Shown: positions 27,070 to 36,729, numbered from the stretch's first letter. The stretch is 64,000 nt of DNA from Myroides indicus (GCF_004364575.1 NZ_SOAG01000014.1:20656-84655); one strand, 5' to 3'. Program-made: numbers and translations. Notes: a model not told the origin generated them from the letters alone.

Positions 27070-28170
27070 TTACTCAATAGCTTCCCACCAATTTTCAAAC
27101 GCTTGATTTTCGTTGTTTAAATAAACGATTTCGCCAATTTTGGGAGTCATTATTTTTGTTTCAGAAATTTTGCCGGCATTTTCGGTTATTTTTTGCAGAG
27201 GTTCTTTCCACGGATGGTTTGCCAGTTTGAATTTAGAATTATGGACAGGCAGCAGTCGTTTAGTGTTTAGATCGGAACAAGCTTTAGGCAAATCTTCTGG
27301 CAATAAGTGGATATACTTCCATTTTTTGTCATATTGTCCATTTTCGAGAATAGCTATATCAAAGGGTCCAAACTGTTTTCCAATAGCTTTAAAGTGCGTA
27401 TCGTATCCGCTATCGCCGCCCAAAAACAAATTCAATTTTTCCGATTTTAATACATAAGACGCCCATAGAGTATTGTTTCGCTTAAATCCTCGCCCCGAAA
27501 AATGTCGTGAAGGAGTTGCGGTAAGCTGTATTGATTTATTAAGAATAATATTTTCATACCAATCTAGTTCAATAATGTGTTCCGCTGGAAATCCCCAATA
27601 TTCTAAATGCGCTCCGACTCCTAACGGGCAAATAATCTTAGAAATTCTATTTTTAATTTCTTTAAAAGTAGTATAGTCTAAATGGTCGTAATGGTCGTGT
27701 GTTAAAATAAGGAAATCAATCGCGGGCAATATAGCTGTATTAAAAAAATCTGCTCCTTTAAAAGCTACATTAGTATTGTATAGAGGCGAGGCATTTTTTG
27801 TTAAAACAGGATCTACTACTATTTTTTGTTGATCTACCTGTAAAAAATAAGACGAATGCCCGAACCACACCAGATAATCTTCAGTAAGTTTTAATTGATT
27901 AATATCTGTTTTTATATGTGGAATGCTCTTTGTTGGTTTAGTCGCTTTTACCTTTGAAAACAAAATGTCCTTTAAGGCATCGTAATAGAAAACTCCTTCT
28001 GCTAAAGCAGGGGTTTTGGATAAGTTTTGAAACTGATTTCCTCTAAAGTTTTTAGATTGCTTAATTTTCTCTAAACGAATGTCTTTCGCCTTTTTGCCAA
28101 ATAAGGGGTGCTGAAGGAAAGCGGTGATGCCTATTGCAGCAATAAAAATGATTCCTAAAAGAATAAACAT
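27070..28170 (-). CDS. MBL-fold metallo-hydrolase (NAPE-PLD/UlaG-like)
   Basis: The 366-aa protein has an N-terminal membrane anchor (~1-18). The metal site THDHYDHLD is intact, with VWFGHSSYFLQVD before it and LGGDSGYDTHF, LLPVHNSKF and TPSRHFSGRG after it, as in N-acyl-phosphatidylethanolamine phospholipase D-like hydrolases. The membrane anchor fits a lipid-like substrate, but the substrate is unknown. It is monocistronic and convergent with the ArsC-like gene. Confidence 0.88.
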   Translation of the reverse strand: MFILLGIIFIAAIGITAFLQHPLFGKKAKDIRLEKIKQSKNFRGNQFQNLSKTPALAEGVFYYDALKDILFSKVKATKPTKSIPHIKTDINQLKLTEDYLVWFGHSSYFLQVDQQKIVVDPVLTKNASPLYNTNVAFKGADFFNTAILPAIDFLILTHDHYDHLDYTTFKEIKNRISKIICPLGVGAHLEYWGFPAEHIIELDWYENIILNKSIQLTATPSRHFSGRGFKRNNTLWASYVLKSEKLNLFLGGDSGYDTHFKAIGKQFGPFDIAILENGQYDKKWKYIHLLPEDLPKACSDLNTKRLLPVHNSKFKLANHPWKEPLQKITENAGKISETKIMTPKIGEIVYLNNENQAFENWWEAIE

Positions 28171-28585
28171 ATCTTCAATATAATAATTTATAGTGCGAAA
28201 TATCGCGATTTAATCCTAATCTGCCCTTTAACATGTTCTTAATCTATTTTTTTGTCTTTAAAAACTGCATAACAAAATATAAATATAGGGCTGAATATTA
28301 ATTTGTTGTATATATGGGTTCGTTTTTTTAAATAAAGTAGATGTTAAAATTTTATTTTTCTGCATAATATTTGTGACTAAATAATAAACGTGTTGTCTTA
28401 ATAATAACAAAGAGGGAATAATTGCTATGAAAGCCTTTTTTATTTATCTGAAAATTTCAGATGAAATCTGTCAAAAGTAAAATTTTGGCAAATGTATTTA
28501 TAAGAAGAGTTATGGTTGTTTTGGTTATCTCCTATGAAGTGGAATAATTGTGCATAAAAGGTGAAAAGGAAAAGGAGTAACACTA

Positions 28586-28627
28586 AAAAGGCTGTTAGAC
28601 ATTTGTTTAGCAGCCTTTTGTTTTTAT
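28586..28627 (+). terminator. Rho-independent terminator of an unassigned transcript
   Basis: AAAAGGCTG (28586-28594) pairs with CAGCCTTTT (28611-28619) and is followed by GTTTTT. No gene precedes it on the plus strand. It could also be read on the minus strand. Confidence 0.7.
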
Positions 28628-28787
28628 ATATAGGTACCTTAAAATTATTATAAAAATAAGCCAGATAAAACAAGGGTAATAAAAAAGAAAATAAGATTAA
28701 TGCTAAAAGTAAATGAAAACGAGTATAAAGGCTGTTTAAAAACCTGATTTATATAGAAATTACTCCTTTCATTTTGTGAGTTTTGCT

Positions 28788-28795
28788 TAACTTTG
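28788..28795 (+). promoter_or_regulatory. Bacteroidetes -7 promoter element for the yicC-gmk-nadD operon
   Basis: TAACTTTG matches TAnnTTTG. It lies 19 bases before the ATG at 28815. The -33 box is poor. Confidence 0.45.
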
Positions 28796-28814
28796 CAGTT
28801 ATTATTTTAAGTAT

Positions 28815-29675
28815 ATGATACATTCCATGACGGGATTTGGTAAAGCATGTATGCAGTTGCCAACCAAAAAAATTACAGTTGAGGTAAAGTCTTTGAACAG
28901 TAAAAACTTAGATTTAAATGTTCGTTTACCGTTGACTTACAGAGAAAAAGAGCTCCCGCTTAGAAACCTGATTGCGCAGGAACTAGAAAGAGGAAAAGTC
29001 GATTTTTCGGTTTATAGTGAAGTTACGGCAGAAGAAACCTCAAGTAAGATTAATGGTCCTATAGTCCTATCATACATTCAGCAAATGCGTCAGATTATTC
29101 CAAATGCCGACGAAACGGAATTAATGAAAATGGCAGTCCGAATGCCAGATTCTTTAAAAGTGGAGCGTGTAGAGTTGGATGAAAATGAATGGGCGCAGAT
29201 TGAAACAGTTATCAAAGAAGCACTTAAAAATATTAATGAATTTCGTACCAGTGAAGGATCGTCTTTAGAAAAAGACTTTAGAATAAGGGTGGAAAATATT
29301 CGGCAATACATGGAGCAGATAATTGAATTGGATGCAGAAAGAATTGTGGGAGTGAAAGAACGTCTGCGCAATAATCTGAACGAACTGAAATTGACGGTTG
29401 ATGAAAACAGATATGAGCAAGAGGTGATCTATTACCTTGAAAAAATGGATATTACTGAAGAAAAAGTCCGCTTGGGCAAGCATCTCGATTATTTTGAAGA
29501 AACTTTAGAAAGAGGAGAGGCAAATGGCAGAAAATTAGGATTTATTGCTCAGGAAATGGGAAGAGAAATTAACACGATGGGTTCTAAATCAAACCATGCC
29601 GAAATGCAAAAGGTAGTGGTAATGATGAAAGACGAATTAGAAAAAATAAAAGAACAGGTACTCAACGTTCTTTAA
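28815..29675 (+). CDS. yicC: YicC/YloC family endoribonuclease
   Basis: The 286-aa protein has the family opening MIHSMTGFGKA, VEVKSLNSKNLDLNVRLP and the C-terminal GRKLGFIAQEMGREINTMG with KSN..E. YicC-type proteins are RNA-cleaving hexamers. It starts a three-gene operon with gmk and nadD, the usual flavobacterial order, 17 bases before gmk. Confidence 0.93.
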   Translation: MIHSMTGFGKACMQLPTKKITVEVKSLNSKNLDLNVRLPLTYREKELPLRNLIAQELERGKVDFSVYSEVTAEETSSKINGPIVLSYIQQMRQIIPNADETELMKMAVRMPDSLKVERVELDENEWAQIETVIKEALKNINEFRTSEGSSLEKDFRIRVENIRQYMEQIIELDAERIVGVKERLRNNLNELKLTVDENRYEQEVIYYLEKMDITEEKVRLGKHLDYFEETLERGEANGRKLGFIAQEMGREINTMGSKSNHAEMQKVVVMMKDELEKIKEQVLNVL

Positions 29676-29691
29676 AAAATAGATCGATTTT

Positions 29692-30264
29692 ATGACGAAA
29701 AAAGGAAAATTGATTGTGTTTTCAGCTCCATCCGGTTCTGGAAAAACAACAATTGTCAGACATTTGTTAGCTCAAAAAGATTTGAATTTGGAGTTTTCTA
29801 TTTCTTGTACTTCTCGTGCTTCACGCGGCGAAGAAATAAACGGAAAGGATTATTATTTTATTTCGCTGGACGATTTTAAGCAGCATATTAAAAACGAAGA
29901 TTTTTTGGAATGGGAAGAGGTTTATAGGGACAATTTTTATGGAACTTTAAAATCTGAAGTTGAACGAATCTGGAGTGAAGGCAAAAATGTTATTTTTGAT
30001 ATAGACGTTGCGGGAGGGTTACGCATTAAGCGAAAGTTTCCGGACGAAACGCTGGCTGTTTTTGTAAAGCCGCCCAGTATTGATGAACTAAAAATTCGTT
30101 TGAAAAAGCGCTGTACCGAAAGTGAAGATAAAATAAATATGCGCATTGCCAAAGCATCTGTTGAGCTGGCTACAGCGCCTCAATTTGATCTGATTATAAA
30201 AAATTATGATTTAGAGGTAGCTAAGGAAGAGTCTTATCAATTGGTAAAAGAGTTTTTAAAATAA
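29692..30264 (+). CDS. gmk: Guanylate kinase
   Basis: The 190-aa enzyme phosphorylates GMP to GDP. The P-loop APSGSGKTT is at 12-20, the GMP-binding region SCTSRASRGEE..GKDYYF follows, and IFDIDVAGG and KRCTESEDKINMR are standard. It is 8 bases before nadD. Confidence 0.96.
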   Translation: MTKKGKLIVFSAPSGSGKTTIVRHLLAQKDLNLEFSISCTSRASRGEEINGKDYYFISLDDFKQHIKNEDFLEWEEVYRDNFYGTLKSEVERIWSEGKNVIFDIDVAGGLRIKRKFPDETLAVFVKPPSIDELKIRLKKRCTESEDKINMRIAKASVELATAPQFDLIIKNYDLEVAKEESYQLVKEFLK

Positions 30265-30271
30265 TCAAAAG

Positions 30272-30859
30272 ATGAAAATAGGGCTGTATTTTGGTACTTT
30301 TAATCCCATTCACATCGGGCACTTGGTAATTGCCAATCACATGGTTCAATATACTGAGCTAGATGAGGTATGGATGGTTGTAACACCACATAGTCCACAT
30401 AAAAAGAAAAGAGGATTGTTGGAAGATTATCATCGTTTACACATGGTAAATCTGGCGGTTGAAGATTACGATTATCTCCGTTCATCCGATATTGAATTTC
30501 ATCTGCCTCAGCCTAACTATACCGTAAATACGATGGAGCACTTGCACGAGCGCTTTCCAAAACATGAATTTGCCTTATTAATGGGAGAAGATAATTTGAA
30601 TACGTTCACAAAGTGGAAAAACTATGAAACTCTATTGGACAGGTATGATATTTTTGTGTATCCGCGGATTTTTGAAGACAAAATGAAAGATAATCCGCTT
30701 CTTAAACATTCACGAATAAAATTAGTTGAAAACGCTCCTGTTATGGAAATATCTGCCACGTTTATCCGAAATGCCATCAAAGAAGGAAAGAATATTAAAC
30801 CCTTGTTAGATAAACAAGTATGGGAGTATATAGATCACAATTTATTTTATAAAAAATAG
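30272..30859 (+). CDS. nadD: Nicotinate-nucleotide adenylyltransferase
   Basis: The 195-aa enzyme adenylates nicotinate mononucleotide in NAD synthesis. GTFNPIHIGH (8-17) is the nucleotide-binding T/HxGH site, and the C-terminal MEISATFIRNAIKEGK is the ISSTxIR equivalent. It is the third gene of the yicC operon. Confidence 0.95.
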   Translation: MKIGLYFGTFNPIHIGHLVIANHMVQYTELDEVWMVVTPHSPHKKKRGLLEDYHRLHMVNLAVEDYDYLRSSDIEFHLPQPNYTVNTMEHLHERFPKHEFALLMGEDNLNTFTKWKNYETLLDRYDIFVYPRIFEDKMKDNPLLKHSRIKLVENAPVMEISATFIRNAIKEGKNIKPLLDKQVWEYIDHNLFYKK

Positions 30860-31093
30860 AAATATACTTTTTTTATAAATATAGCTTCATGTTATTTTGA
30901 TTTATTATGTGTTAATATCTTCTAAAATAGATAAATAAAGGAAAGGTTTGTCTATTTGTTTTTAATTAATTTATTGGGTTCAAAAAAATATTTTACATAT
31001 TATTTTAGGTTCTTTAATTGGTTTTTTGGGGTTTTTTTGTATTTTTGTTAAGGTATTTTTATTTTATTGCATTAAAAACCAATAGGTGTTCAA

Positions 31094-31124
31094 TTGCTTG
31101 AAAAAGGTTTTTTATTTACTTTTG
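31094..31124 (+). promoter_or_regulatory. Bacteroidetes promoter for gpsA
   Basis: TTG (31094-31096), 20 bases, then TACTTTTG (31117-31124). The ATG is 22 bases downstream. Confidence 0.6.
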
Positions 31125-31146
31125 GCGCAATAATAGTGTAACAATC

Positions 31147-32142
31147 ATGAATGACAATCCGAAATTTGCGGTAATTGGAGGGGGGAGCTGGGCAACCGCT
31201 ATCGTAAAAATGCTAAGTGAAAATTTAACTGATATAGCTTGGTATATGCGCAATGAAAACGCTATTGAAGAAATAAAGCTGAATTACCACAATCCAAATT
31301 ATTTAAGTTCTGTAGAACTCGATGTTGAAAAGCTTTCTATAACTAATAATGTAAATGAGGCGATCACCAATGCGGATTATATTGTTTTTGCCATTCCATC
31401 AGCATTTTTAAGTCAGGAACTGGAAAGCCTGACAGAAAGTTTGGAAAACAAAGTGATTATTTCTGCAATAAAAGGAATTATTCCCGAAACAAGTTTGATT
31501 GTCGGGGAACACTTTCATCAAACCTATAATGTACCGTATGATAATATTGCGGTGCTTACAGGACCCTGCCATGCAGAAGAGGTTGCTTTGGAACGTTTGT
31601 CGTACCTGACGATTGCTTGTAAAAATAAAGAATACGCAGAGGTTATAGAAAATTGCTTAGGCAGTCACTATATCAGAGTAAAGCTGACGGATGATATTGT
31701 TGGAGCAGAATATGCTGCCATGCTGAAAAATATTTATGCTATTGCTTGCGGAATAGCACATGGCTTGGGATATGGCGATAATTTTCAGGCTCTTTTAATG
31801 AGCAATGCCATCCGAGAGATGAAAAAGTTTATTAAAAAGGTTCATAAAATGAAGAGGAATATTAATAATTCTGCTTACCTAGGCGATTTGCTGGTAACAG
31901 GATATTCATTGTTTTCCAGAAACAGAATGTTTGGAAATATGATAGGAAAAGGATATACTGTAAAATCTGCTCAAATGGAAATGAATATGATTGCAGAGGG
32001 ATATTACGCTACAAAAAGCGCCTATGAACTCAATAAAAAATACGGCGCTAAAACACCCATTATCAATGCTGTGTATGACATTTTGTATAATGGAGGAAAT
32101 CCTAAGAAAGCTTTTAGAAAACTAACAGAAAAATTAGATTGA
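31147..32142 (+). CDS. gpsA: NAD(P)-dependent glycerol-3-phosphate dehydrogenase
   Basis: The 331-aa enzyme makes sn-glycerol-3-phosphate for phospholipids. It has the dinucleotide site GGGSWATAIVKM (~8-19), LTGPCHAEEVA, and the catalytic Lys in EYAAMLKNIYAIACGIAHG. It stands alone with its own promoter and terminator. Confidence 0.95.
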   Translation: MNDNPKFAVIGGGSWATAIVKMLSENLTDIAWYMRNENAIEEIKLNYHNPNYLSSVELDVEKLSITNNVNEAITNADYIVFAIPSAFLSQELESLTESLENKVIISAIKGIIPETSLIVGEHFHQTYNVPYDNIAVLTGPCHAEEVALERLSYLTIACKNKEYAEVIENCLGSHYIRVKLTDDIVGAEYAAMLKNIYAIACGIAHGLGYGDNFQALLMSNAIREMKKFIKKVHKMKRNINNSAYLGDLLVTGYSLFSRNRMFGNMIGKGYTVKSAQMEMNMIAEGYYATKSAYELNKKYGAKTPIINAVYDILYNGGNPKKAFRKLTEKLD

Positions 32143-32186
32143 TTTTTTTATTCTTGTCACGTGTAAACTAATTTCGTTACATTTAT

Positions 32187-32236
32187 ATAAGCAACTTATT
32201 GGTATTCATTAAGTTGCTTTCTTGTTTTTATTTTTT
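32187..32236 (+). terminator. Terminator of gpsA
   Basis: AAGCAACTTA (32189-32198) pairs with TAAGTTGCTT (32210-32219), followed by T-rich sequence. Confidence 0.8.
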
Positions 32237-32294
32237 TAAAGCAAGCAATATATGTATTAACTTTATGGTTTACAGTGTTTTACTTTAAATTTCC

Positions 32295-32322
32295 TTGGAG
32301 GAATATTAATACCGTAGTTTTG
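32295..32322 (+). promoter_or_regulatory. Candidate promoter for the TerC gene
   Basis: TTG (32295-32297), 17 bases and TAGTTTTG (32315-32322), 21 bases before the ATG at 32343. The spacer is slightly short. Confidence 0.45.
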
Positions 32323-32342
32323 GAGACTTAAATAAATAAAAT

Positions 32343-33329
32343 ATGGATCATTTAATTAACCATCCCGGGTTATTATTCGTTTTCGGCATTGTAATCTTTG
32401 TTATGCTTTTGTTGGATTTAGGCGTTTTTAATAAAAACAGCCATGTAGTGTCTACAAAAGAAGCTTTGATTTGGACTGTGGTTTGGATTGGATTGGCAAT
32501 GTGTTTTAGCGGAGTTATTTATTACTACATGGATTTTGAAAATTTTGCCAGATTTCAATCTGCCTACTGGATAGAAAAAGCTCTTTCAATAGACAATTTA
32601 TTTGTTTTTATTTTAGTATTTACCTTTTTTAAGGTTCCTAAAGAACTACATCATCGAGTGTTGTTTTGGGGGATTATAGGAGCTTTGATTTTTAGAGCTA
32701 TATTTATATTTGCCGGAGTAGAATTGATTAATCACACCTATTTGCCTGCAATGACGATTTGGGGAAAAGAAATCCAGATTAATGTGGTGTTAACCATCTT
32801 TGGTGTATTTCTTCTCGTTTCTGGTATTAAATCTTGGTTTGCCAGTGATGACCACAGCAATGAAGAAGACCTAAGTAAAAACTTTGCAGTGCGTATGGTG
32901 CACCGGTTCTTTAAAGTGAGTAAAGAGTATGACGGAGATAAGTTTTTTACGGTTCAAAACGGAATAAAAATGGTAACCCCGCTTTTTGTAGCGCTGATGG
33001 TGATAGAATTTACAGATTTGGTTTTTGCAGTAGACAGCATACCGGCAATATTTGCTATTGCCCCTGACGATCCGTTTATCCTTTATACGTCAAATATTTT
33101 TGCTATTTTAGGATTGCGTTCGCTTTATTTCTTGCTTGCAAACTTTATGGATAGATTCTCAAAACTCAAGTATGGACTGGCAATTATTTTGTCATTTATC
33201 GGAATAAAAATGATTATTTCTCCCTTTGTACATATTGAATCTACCGTTTCTCTTTCTGTAATTATAGGAGTTTTAGTCCTTTCGGTAGTTGCTTCCTTTC
33301 TGTTTCCTCCTAAAACGAAAGAAATTTAA
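32343..33329 (+). CDS. TerC/Alx family membrane protein
   Basis: The 328-aa protein has about nine transmembrane segments. Family motifs are WIEKALSIDNLFVF (~70-85) and EFTDLVFAVDSIPA (~220-235), whose acidic residues are thought to bind metal ions. Relatives (Alx, TerC) export manganese or help load metals on exported proteins. Length and motifs fit Alx better than tellurite-linked TerC; there is no tellurite operon here. Confidence 0.92.
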   Translation: MDHLINHPGLLFVFGIVIFVMLLLDLGVFNKNSHVVSTKEALIWTVVWIGLAMCFSGVIYYYMDFENFARFQSAYWIEKALSIDNLFVFILVFTFFKVPKELHHRVLFWGIIGALIFRAIFIFAGVELINHTYLPAMTIWGKEIQINVVLTIFGVFLLVSGIKSWFASDDHSNEEDLSKNFAVRMVHRFFKVSKEYDGDKFFTVQNGIKMVTPLFVALMVIEFTDLVFAVDSIPAIFAIAPDDPFILYTSNIFAILGLRSLYFLLANFMDRFSKLKYGLAIILSFIGIKMIISPFVHIESTVSLSVIIGVLVLSVVASFLFPPKTKEI

Positions 33330-33351
33330 AAATAGATAAATTGCTGAATAT

Positions 33352-33400
33352 CTAACCCCTGATAGTTTTTGCTAAACAAAAAAACTGTCAGGGGTTTATT
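33352..33400. terminator. Bidirectional terminator
   Basis: AACCCCTGATAGTTTTT (33354-33370) pairs with AAAAACTGTCAGGGGTT (33380-33396), with one G-U pair. It lies between the TerC gene and the convergent cytochrome gene. Confidence 0.85.
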
Positions 33401-33414
33401 GCATAATAGTTTTA

Positions 33415-33843
33415 TTATTTCAAACTTTCGGAGGGCTTTGCTGTTCCTCTGTGACACATTGTACAGGAAACTACATCTATTTTTTCTGGTTCAGGACTGT
33501 TTTGCCAATTAAAGTTTTCGGCATTAATCTTTTGCGTCATTAAAATCATGTGTCGGGCAAATTCTTTTTCTTTTTTGGAGTCGCTGGCAAAATCCAACTC
33601 TCCTTTTTTTCCGCTCGGGTCTTCGCTGTGACAGTAATTGCATTTTACCCCTAAAGCCTTATTGTATCCTTTCATCAAAGTTTTTAGGCTGTCATTTGAA
33701 ATAGTGGAAGGCAGTACTTTTAGGTTTTTCCATTCGCTCTCATTCATTACCTTATCCGTAATGGTCGCCTTAGAAGTAAAGGCATATAGAATAGTCAAAA
33801 TAGCAATAAAGCCACTAATTAATAATAGGTGCTTGATTTTCAT
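33415..33843 (-). CDS. Dihaem c-type cytochrome
   Basis: The 142-aa protein has an N-terminal signal/anchor (~1-24). Two haem motifs are present, CNYCH (~69) and CTMCH (~129), with KEKEFARHMI between them. This layout resembles the photosynthetic reaction-centre cytochrome-like domain found in many Bacteroidetes periplasmic proteins. It should transfer electrons in the periplasm; partners are not visible here. Confidence 0.88.
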   Translation of the reverse strand: MKIKHLLLISGFIAILTILYAFTSKATITDKVMNESEWKNLKVLPSTISNDSLKTLMKGYNKALGVKCNYCHSEDPSGKKGELDFASDSKKEKEFARHMILMTQKINAENFNWQNSPEPEKIDVVSCTMCHRGTAKPSESLK

Positions 33844-33948
33844 AGTTTAAACGTTTTTAATAGAATTAGAGAAACTAATTTACGTAAACAATCAATTGGA
33901 TTGATTATAAATTAGTTACTGGTCAAACGACTAAAAACAAGTTGAAAA

Positions 33949-34356
33949 CTATTGTGCAGTAATTCCTTTTTTATCAGTAAAGGACAGGTCTTTTAGTTTT
34001 TCATCTCCTATTGAGCCTGCCGAAAAAGAATACTTTTTATCAAATAATTTTCCGTTTTGAAAAAAGGAAAGCATAAAAGTATTGGTAAGTTGAAAAATAT
34101 TTTCATCCAACAGCTCTATTTTTTGTGATTGGTTTTGTGATACCAGAGGAAAAGCATGTCGGAATAAACTCGATTTTCTTCGTTCTCCATCTATGATTCC
34201 TTCTGCTTCAGAAACAATCATCACGGCTTCAATCGGTAGATTAGAATTGTTAAACAAATAAGCATACCACGCATCTTGCTGAAAATCTGTATTGAATTCT
34301 TTGACTATCACTATTTCAATATCCTTCACTAGGGGTATTTCTATATCTTTTTTCAT
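33949..34356 (-). CDS. Conserved hypothetical protein (about 135 aa)
   Basis: The frame extends upstream to 34494, but a TATATTTG promoter element (34376-34369, minus) lies just before the ATG at 34356, so the short form is likely. The product begins MKKDIEIPLVKDIEIVIVKEF and continues with DAWYAYLFNNSN and FMLSFFQNGKLFDKKYSF; it looks like a soluble alpha/beta protein with no signal peptide. No catalytic motif is recognised. Function is unknown. Confidence 0.72.
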   Translation of the reverse strand: MKKDIEIPLVKDIEIVIVKEFNTDFQQDAWYAYLFNNSNLPIEAVMIVSEAEGIIDGERRKSSLFRHAFPLVSQNQSQKIELLDENIFQLTNTFMLSFFQNGKLFDKKYSFSAGSIGDEKLKDLSFTDKKGITAQ

Positions 34357-34368
34357 GGATTTTTTTTG

Positions 34369-34376
34369 CAAATATA
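34369..34376 (-). promoter_or_regulatory. Bacteroidetes -7 element deciding the start of the 33949-34356 gene
   Basis: Minus-strand TATATTTG, 12 bases before the ATG at 34356; the upstream in-frame ATGs would lie outside the transcript. Confidence 0.45.
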
Positions 34377-34512
34377 AAATTTTTGTCCGCATTAAGAGGA
34401 GAGCATAACGGTTGCTTCCTTTCCAAGAAACCTTTTTAAAGAAAAAATATACAAAAACTGTAACAAAAAAATATAAATACAGTCTAATATACAAATAACA
34501 TTACGAAACACT

Positions 34513-35985
34513 ATGCATAAGGCGCTTGTTGCACTTGAAAAAAAGAGAGTTAAAAGAGGAACTAAAAAATTGGATGTATGGGTTACCATCTTTAAATGGC
34601 TGGGAATCGTATATTTTGGTTTTTTGTTTTTAGCGTTAGGATTTGGGGCTTATCCGCTTATTAATGAAAGTTTTCCAGATGAAAATCCGGTTAATTTTAT
34701 AAGCAGATATTTAACATATTATTTCGTTGTTGAGCTTGTTATGAGATTTTTGATGCAAAAATTGCCAACAGCAAATATCAAACCACTATTGACGCTTAAT
34801 ATTCCCCGAAAAAAGATAGTAAGCTTTTTTGTGGGAAAGACATTCTTTTCCCCTTTTAACTTTATACAGTTATTATTTTTGGTTCCTTTTGCAATTGCCT
34901 GCATCATGAATGAAGAAAACAGTGCGCAGATTATTCTTTGGATAACGGGTACTTATCTGTATATATGCTGTATGCATTTTGTCAATATTTTATCAGAATC
35001 ATATAAAAAAGTATTTTATTCTATTGTTGTATTCTTTATTCTGGGAGGCTTTTTGCAGTATTACAATCTGTTTGATGTAACTATATACACACAATATGTG
35101 TTTTTGAGCGTTTATCATTATCCATTTTTGATCATTATACCCCTTTTATTATTGGGGATACTAAGTTATGCAACGCATCGGTATTACTTGTCTAATTTGT
35201 ATTTAGACAATCTGATGACTGCCAAAGTAGAAGAAGCCAAAACACAGGAAATGTCGTGGCTGGATCGGTTTGGCACACATGCTTTGTTTTTAAAGAATGA
35301 TATTCGTTTAATTATACGCAACAAACGTGCTAAAACAACGGTTTTATTAAGCGTACTGTTTTTGTTTTATGGTTTTTTGTTGTTGAGATTTGGTGAGGGA
35401 GAAACAAATTCTATTTACTCTTTAGTTTTTGTAGCCTTTTTTGTTTCTGGAGGTTTTTTGATGTTGTATGGTCAATACGTGCCCAGTTGGGATTCCTCTT
35501 ATTACCCGTTAATGATGACGCAAAATATTACCTATAAAAATTACTTGAAGTCAAAGTGGCTGATCATTGCGTTAGGAACATTGTTGTCTACTCTTTTTTG
35601 TTTTTTCTATGCTTTTTTTGATATGAACCTCTTTTATCTGATCATTGCCATGGGTATTTTTAATGTGGGAATTAATGGGTACGTCGTTTTATGGGGAGGA
35701 GCATATATGAAATCGCCAATGGATCTGACGGCAAATAAAAATGTATTTGGCGATAAAAATGCCTTTAACTTAAAAGTGATGCTGATATCGCTTCCTAAAG
35801 TAATTTTACCCATTATTTTATTTGTTATAGGAAATTTAATTTATGCTTTTTGGGGTGGAATTGCAGTTTTAGTACTTGTTGGAATTGCCGGAATGTTTTT
35901 CCAAAAACAAGCATTCGGTTACATTGAAAAAATATATAAGAAAGAAAAATACGATACTTTAAAGTCATTTAAAGAAAACAATTAA
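34513..35985 (+). CDS. DUF5687 family ABC-type permease
   Basis: The 490-aa protein has about twelve hydrophobic segments, arranged in two halves separated by a cytoplasmic loop (~235-275; EMSWLDRFGTHALFLKNDI). It is followed after 12 bases by an ATP-binding subunit gene, so the pair forms an ABC-2-type exporter. The substrate is unknown. GTHALFLKNDIRLIIRNKR is similar to the region before the second half in ABC-2 permeases. Confidence 0.85.
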   Translation: MHKALVALEKKRVKRGTKKLDVWVTIFKWLGIVYFGFLFLALGFGAYPLINESFPDENPVNFISRYLTYYFVVELVMRFLMQKLPTANIKPLLTLNIPRKKIVSFFVGKTFFSPFNFIQLLFLVPFAIACIMNEENSAQIILWITGTYLYICCMHFVNILSESYKKVFYSIVVFFILGGFLQYYNLFDVTIYTQYVFLSVYHYPFLIIIPLLLLGILSYATHRYYLSNLYLDNLMTAKVEEAKTQEMSWLDRFGTHALFLKNDIRLIIRNKRAKTTVLLSVLFLFYGFLLLRFGEGETNSIYSLVFVAFFVSGGFLMLYGQYVPSWDSSYYPLMMTQNITYKNYLKSKWLIIALGTLLSTLFCFFYAFFDMNLFYLIIAMGIFNVGINGYVVLWGGAYMKSPMDLTANKNVFGDKNAFNLKVMLISLPKVILPIILFVIGNLIYAFWGGIAVLVLVGIAGMFFQKQAFGYIEKIYKKEKYDTLKSFKENN

Positions 35986-35997
35986 TTCAGAAAAGCC

Positions 35998-36702
35998 ATG
36001 ATTACAGTTGAAAAGTTGACTAAGGTTTACAATCAAAAACAGGTTCTTAATATAGACAGTCTCGTAATACCTAAAGGACAGAGTATTGGTTTGGTTGGAA
36101 ATAACGGAGCAGGAAAAACAACTTTTTTTAGTTTGTTACTGGATTTGATTAAACCGACATCCGGACAGATTTTATCTAAGGGTATAGCTGTTAATGAAAG
36201 TGAGGAATGGAAGAACTATACCGGTTCGTTTTTTGACGATTCTTTTCTGATAGGTTATCTCACGCCGGAAGAATACTTTTTGTTTGTAGGAGAACTGAGA
36301 GGAATGAATAAACAGCAGATTTTTGATTATATCAAAGAACACGAGTACCTTTTTAACGGTGAAGTTTTAAATCAGAAAAAATTTATCCGTGATTTTTCAA
36401 AAGGTAATCAGAAAAAAGTGGGAATTGCAGCTGCTTTTATGGGAGATCCGGAGTTGGTGATTTTGGATGAGCCGTTTGCTAATTTAGACCCTACCACTCA
36501 AATAAGGTTAAAAGAACTGGTTAAACAAAAGATGAAAAGCAGTGAGATTACAATAGTGATTTCAAGTCATGATTTGCAACATACTTTTGAAGTATCCGAT
36601 CGAATAATCGCTTTAGATAAAGGGCTGTTAGTTAAGGATGTATTAACAAGGGAAAGTACTTTTCAGGAACTGGAAAGTTTTTTCGCAACAGAATCCGTGT
36701 AG
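35998..36702 (+). CDS. ABC transporter ATP-binding protein
   Basis: The 234-aa nucleotide-binding domain has Walker A GNNGAGKTT (~34-42), a signature-like FSKGNQKKVGIAA (replacing the usual LSGGQ), Walker B LVILDEPFANLD, and the switch His in SSHDL. It pairs with the DUF5687 permease. Confidence 0.93.
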   Translation: MITVEKLTKVYNQKQVLNIDSLVIPKGQSIGLVGNNGAGKTTFFSLLLDLIKPTSGQILSKGIAVNESEEWKNYTGSFFDDSFLIGYLTPEEYFLFVGELRGMNKQQIFDYIKEHEYLFNGEVLNQKKFIRDFSKGNQKKVGIAAAFMGDPELVILDEPFANLDPTTQIRLKELVKQKMKSSEITIVISSHDLQHTFEVSDRIIALDKGLLVKDVLTRESTFQELESFFATESV

Positions 36703-36729
36703 AGCACATTATATTAGTTGAGTTAGTTA

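Larger units (their letters stand above)
28171..28814. other. Long intergenic region with a possible short transcript
   Basis: No gene longer than about 30 codons is supported in 644 bases. The region contains a near-consensus -7 element (TAATATTTG near 28367), a palindrome ATCTGAAA/TTTCAGAT (28446-28462), two short frames (17 codons from 28427 and 28 codons from 28461), and a rho-independent terminator at 28586-28627. A small RNA or leader-peptide mRNA of ~240 nt is possible. Confidence 0.4.

Noticed and set aside
28440..28673. 77-aa minus-strand frame in the long gap
   Set aside because: It runs through the terminator hairpin at 586-627 of the gap and is Phe/Leu/Tyr-rich, as expected for AT-rich non-coding DNA.
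34357..34494. Extended N-terminus of the hypothetical gene (181 aa form)
   Set aside because: The extra residues are AT-rich frame read-through, and a TATATTTG element sits just before the ATG at 34356.
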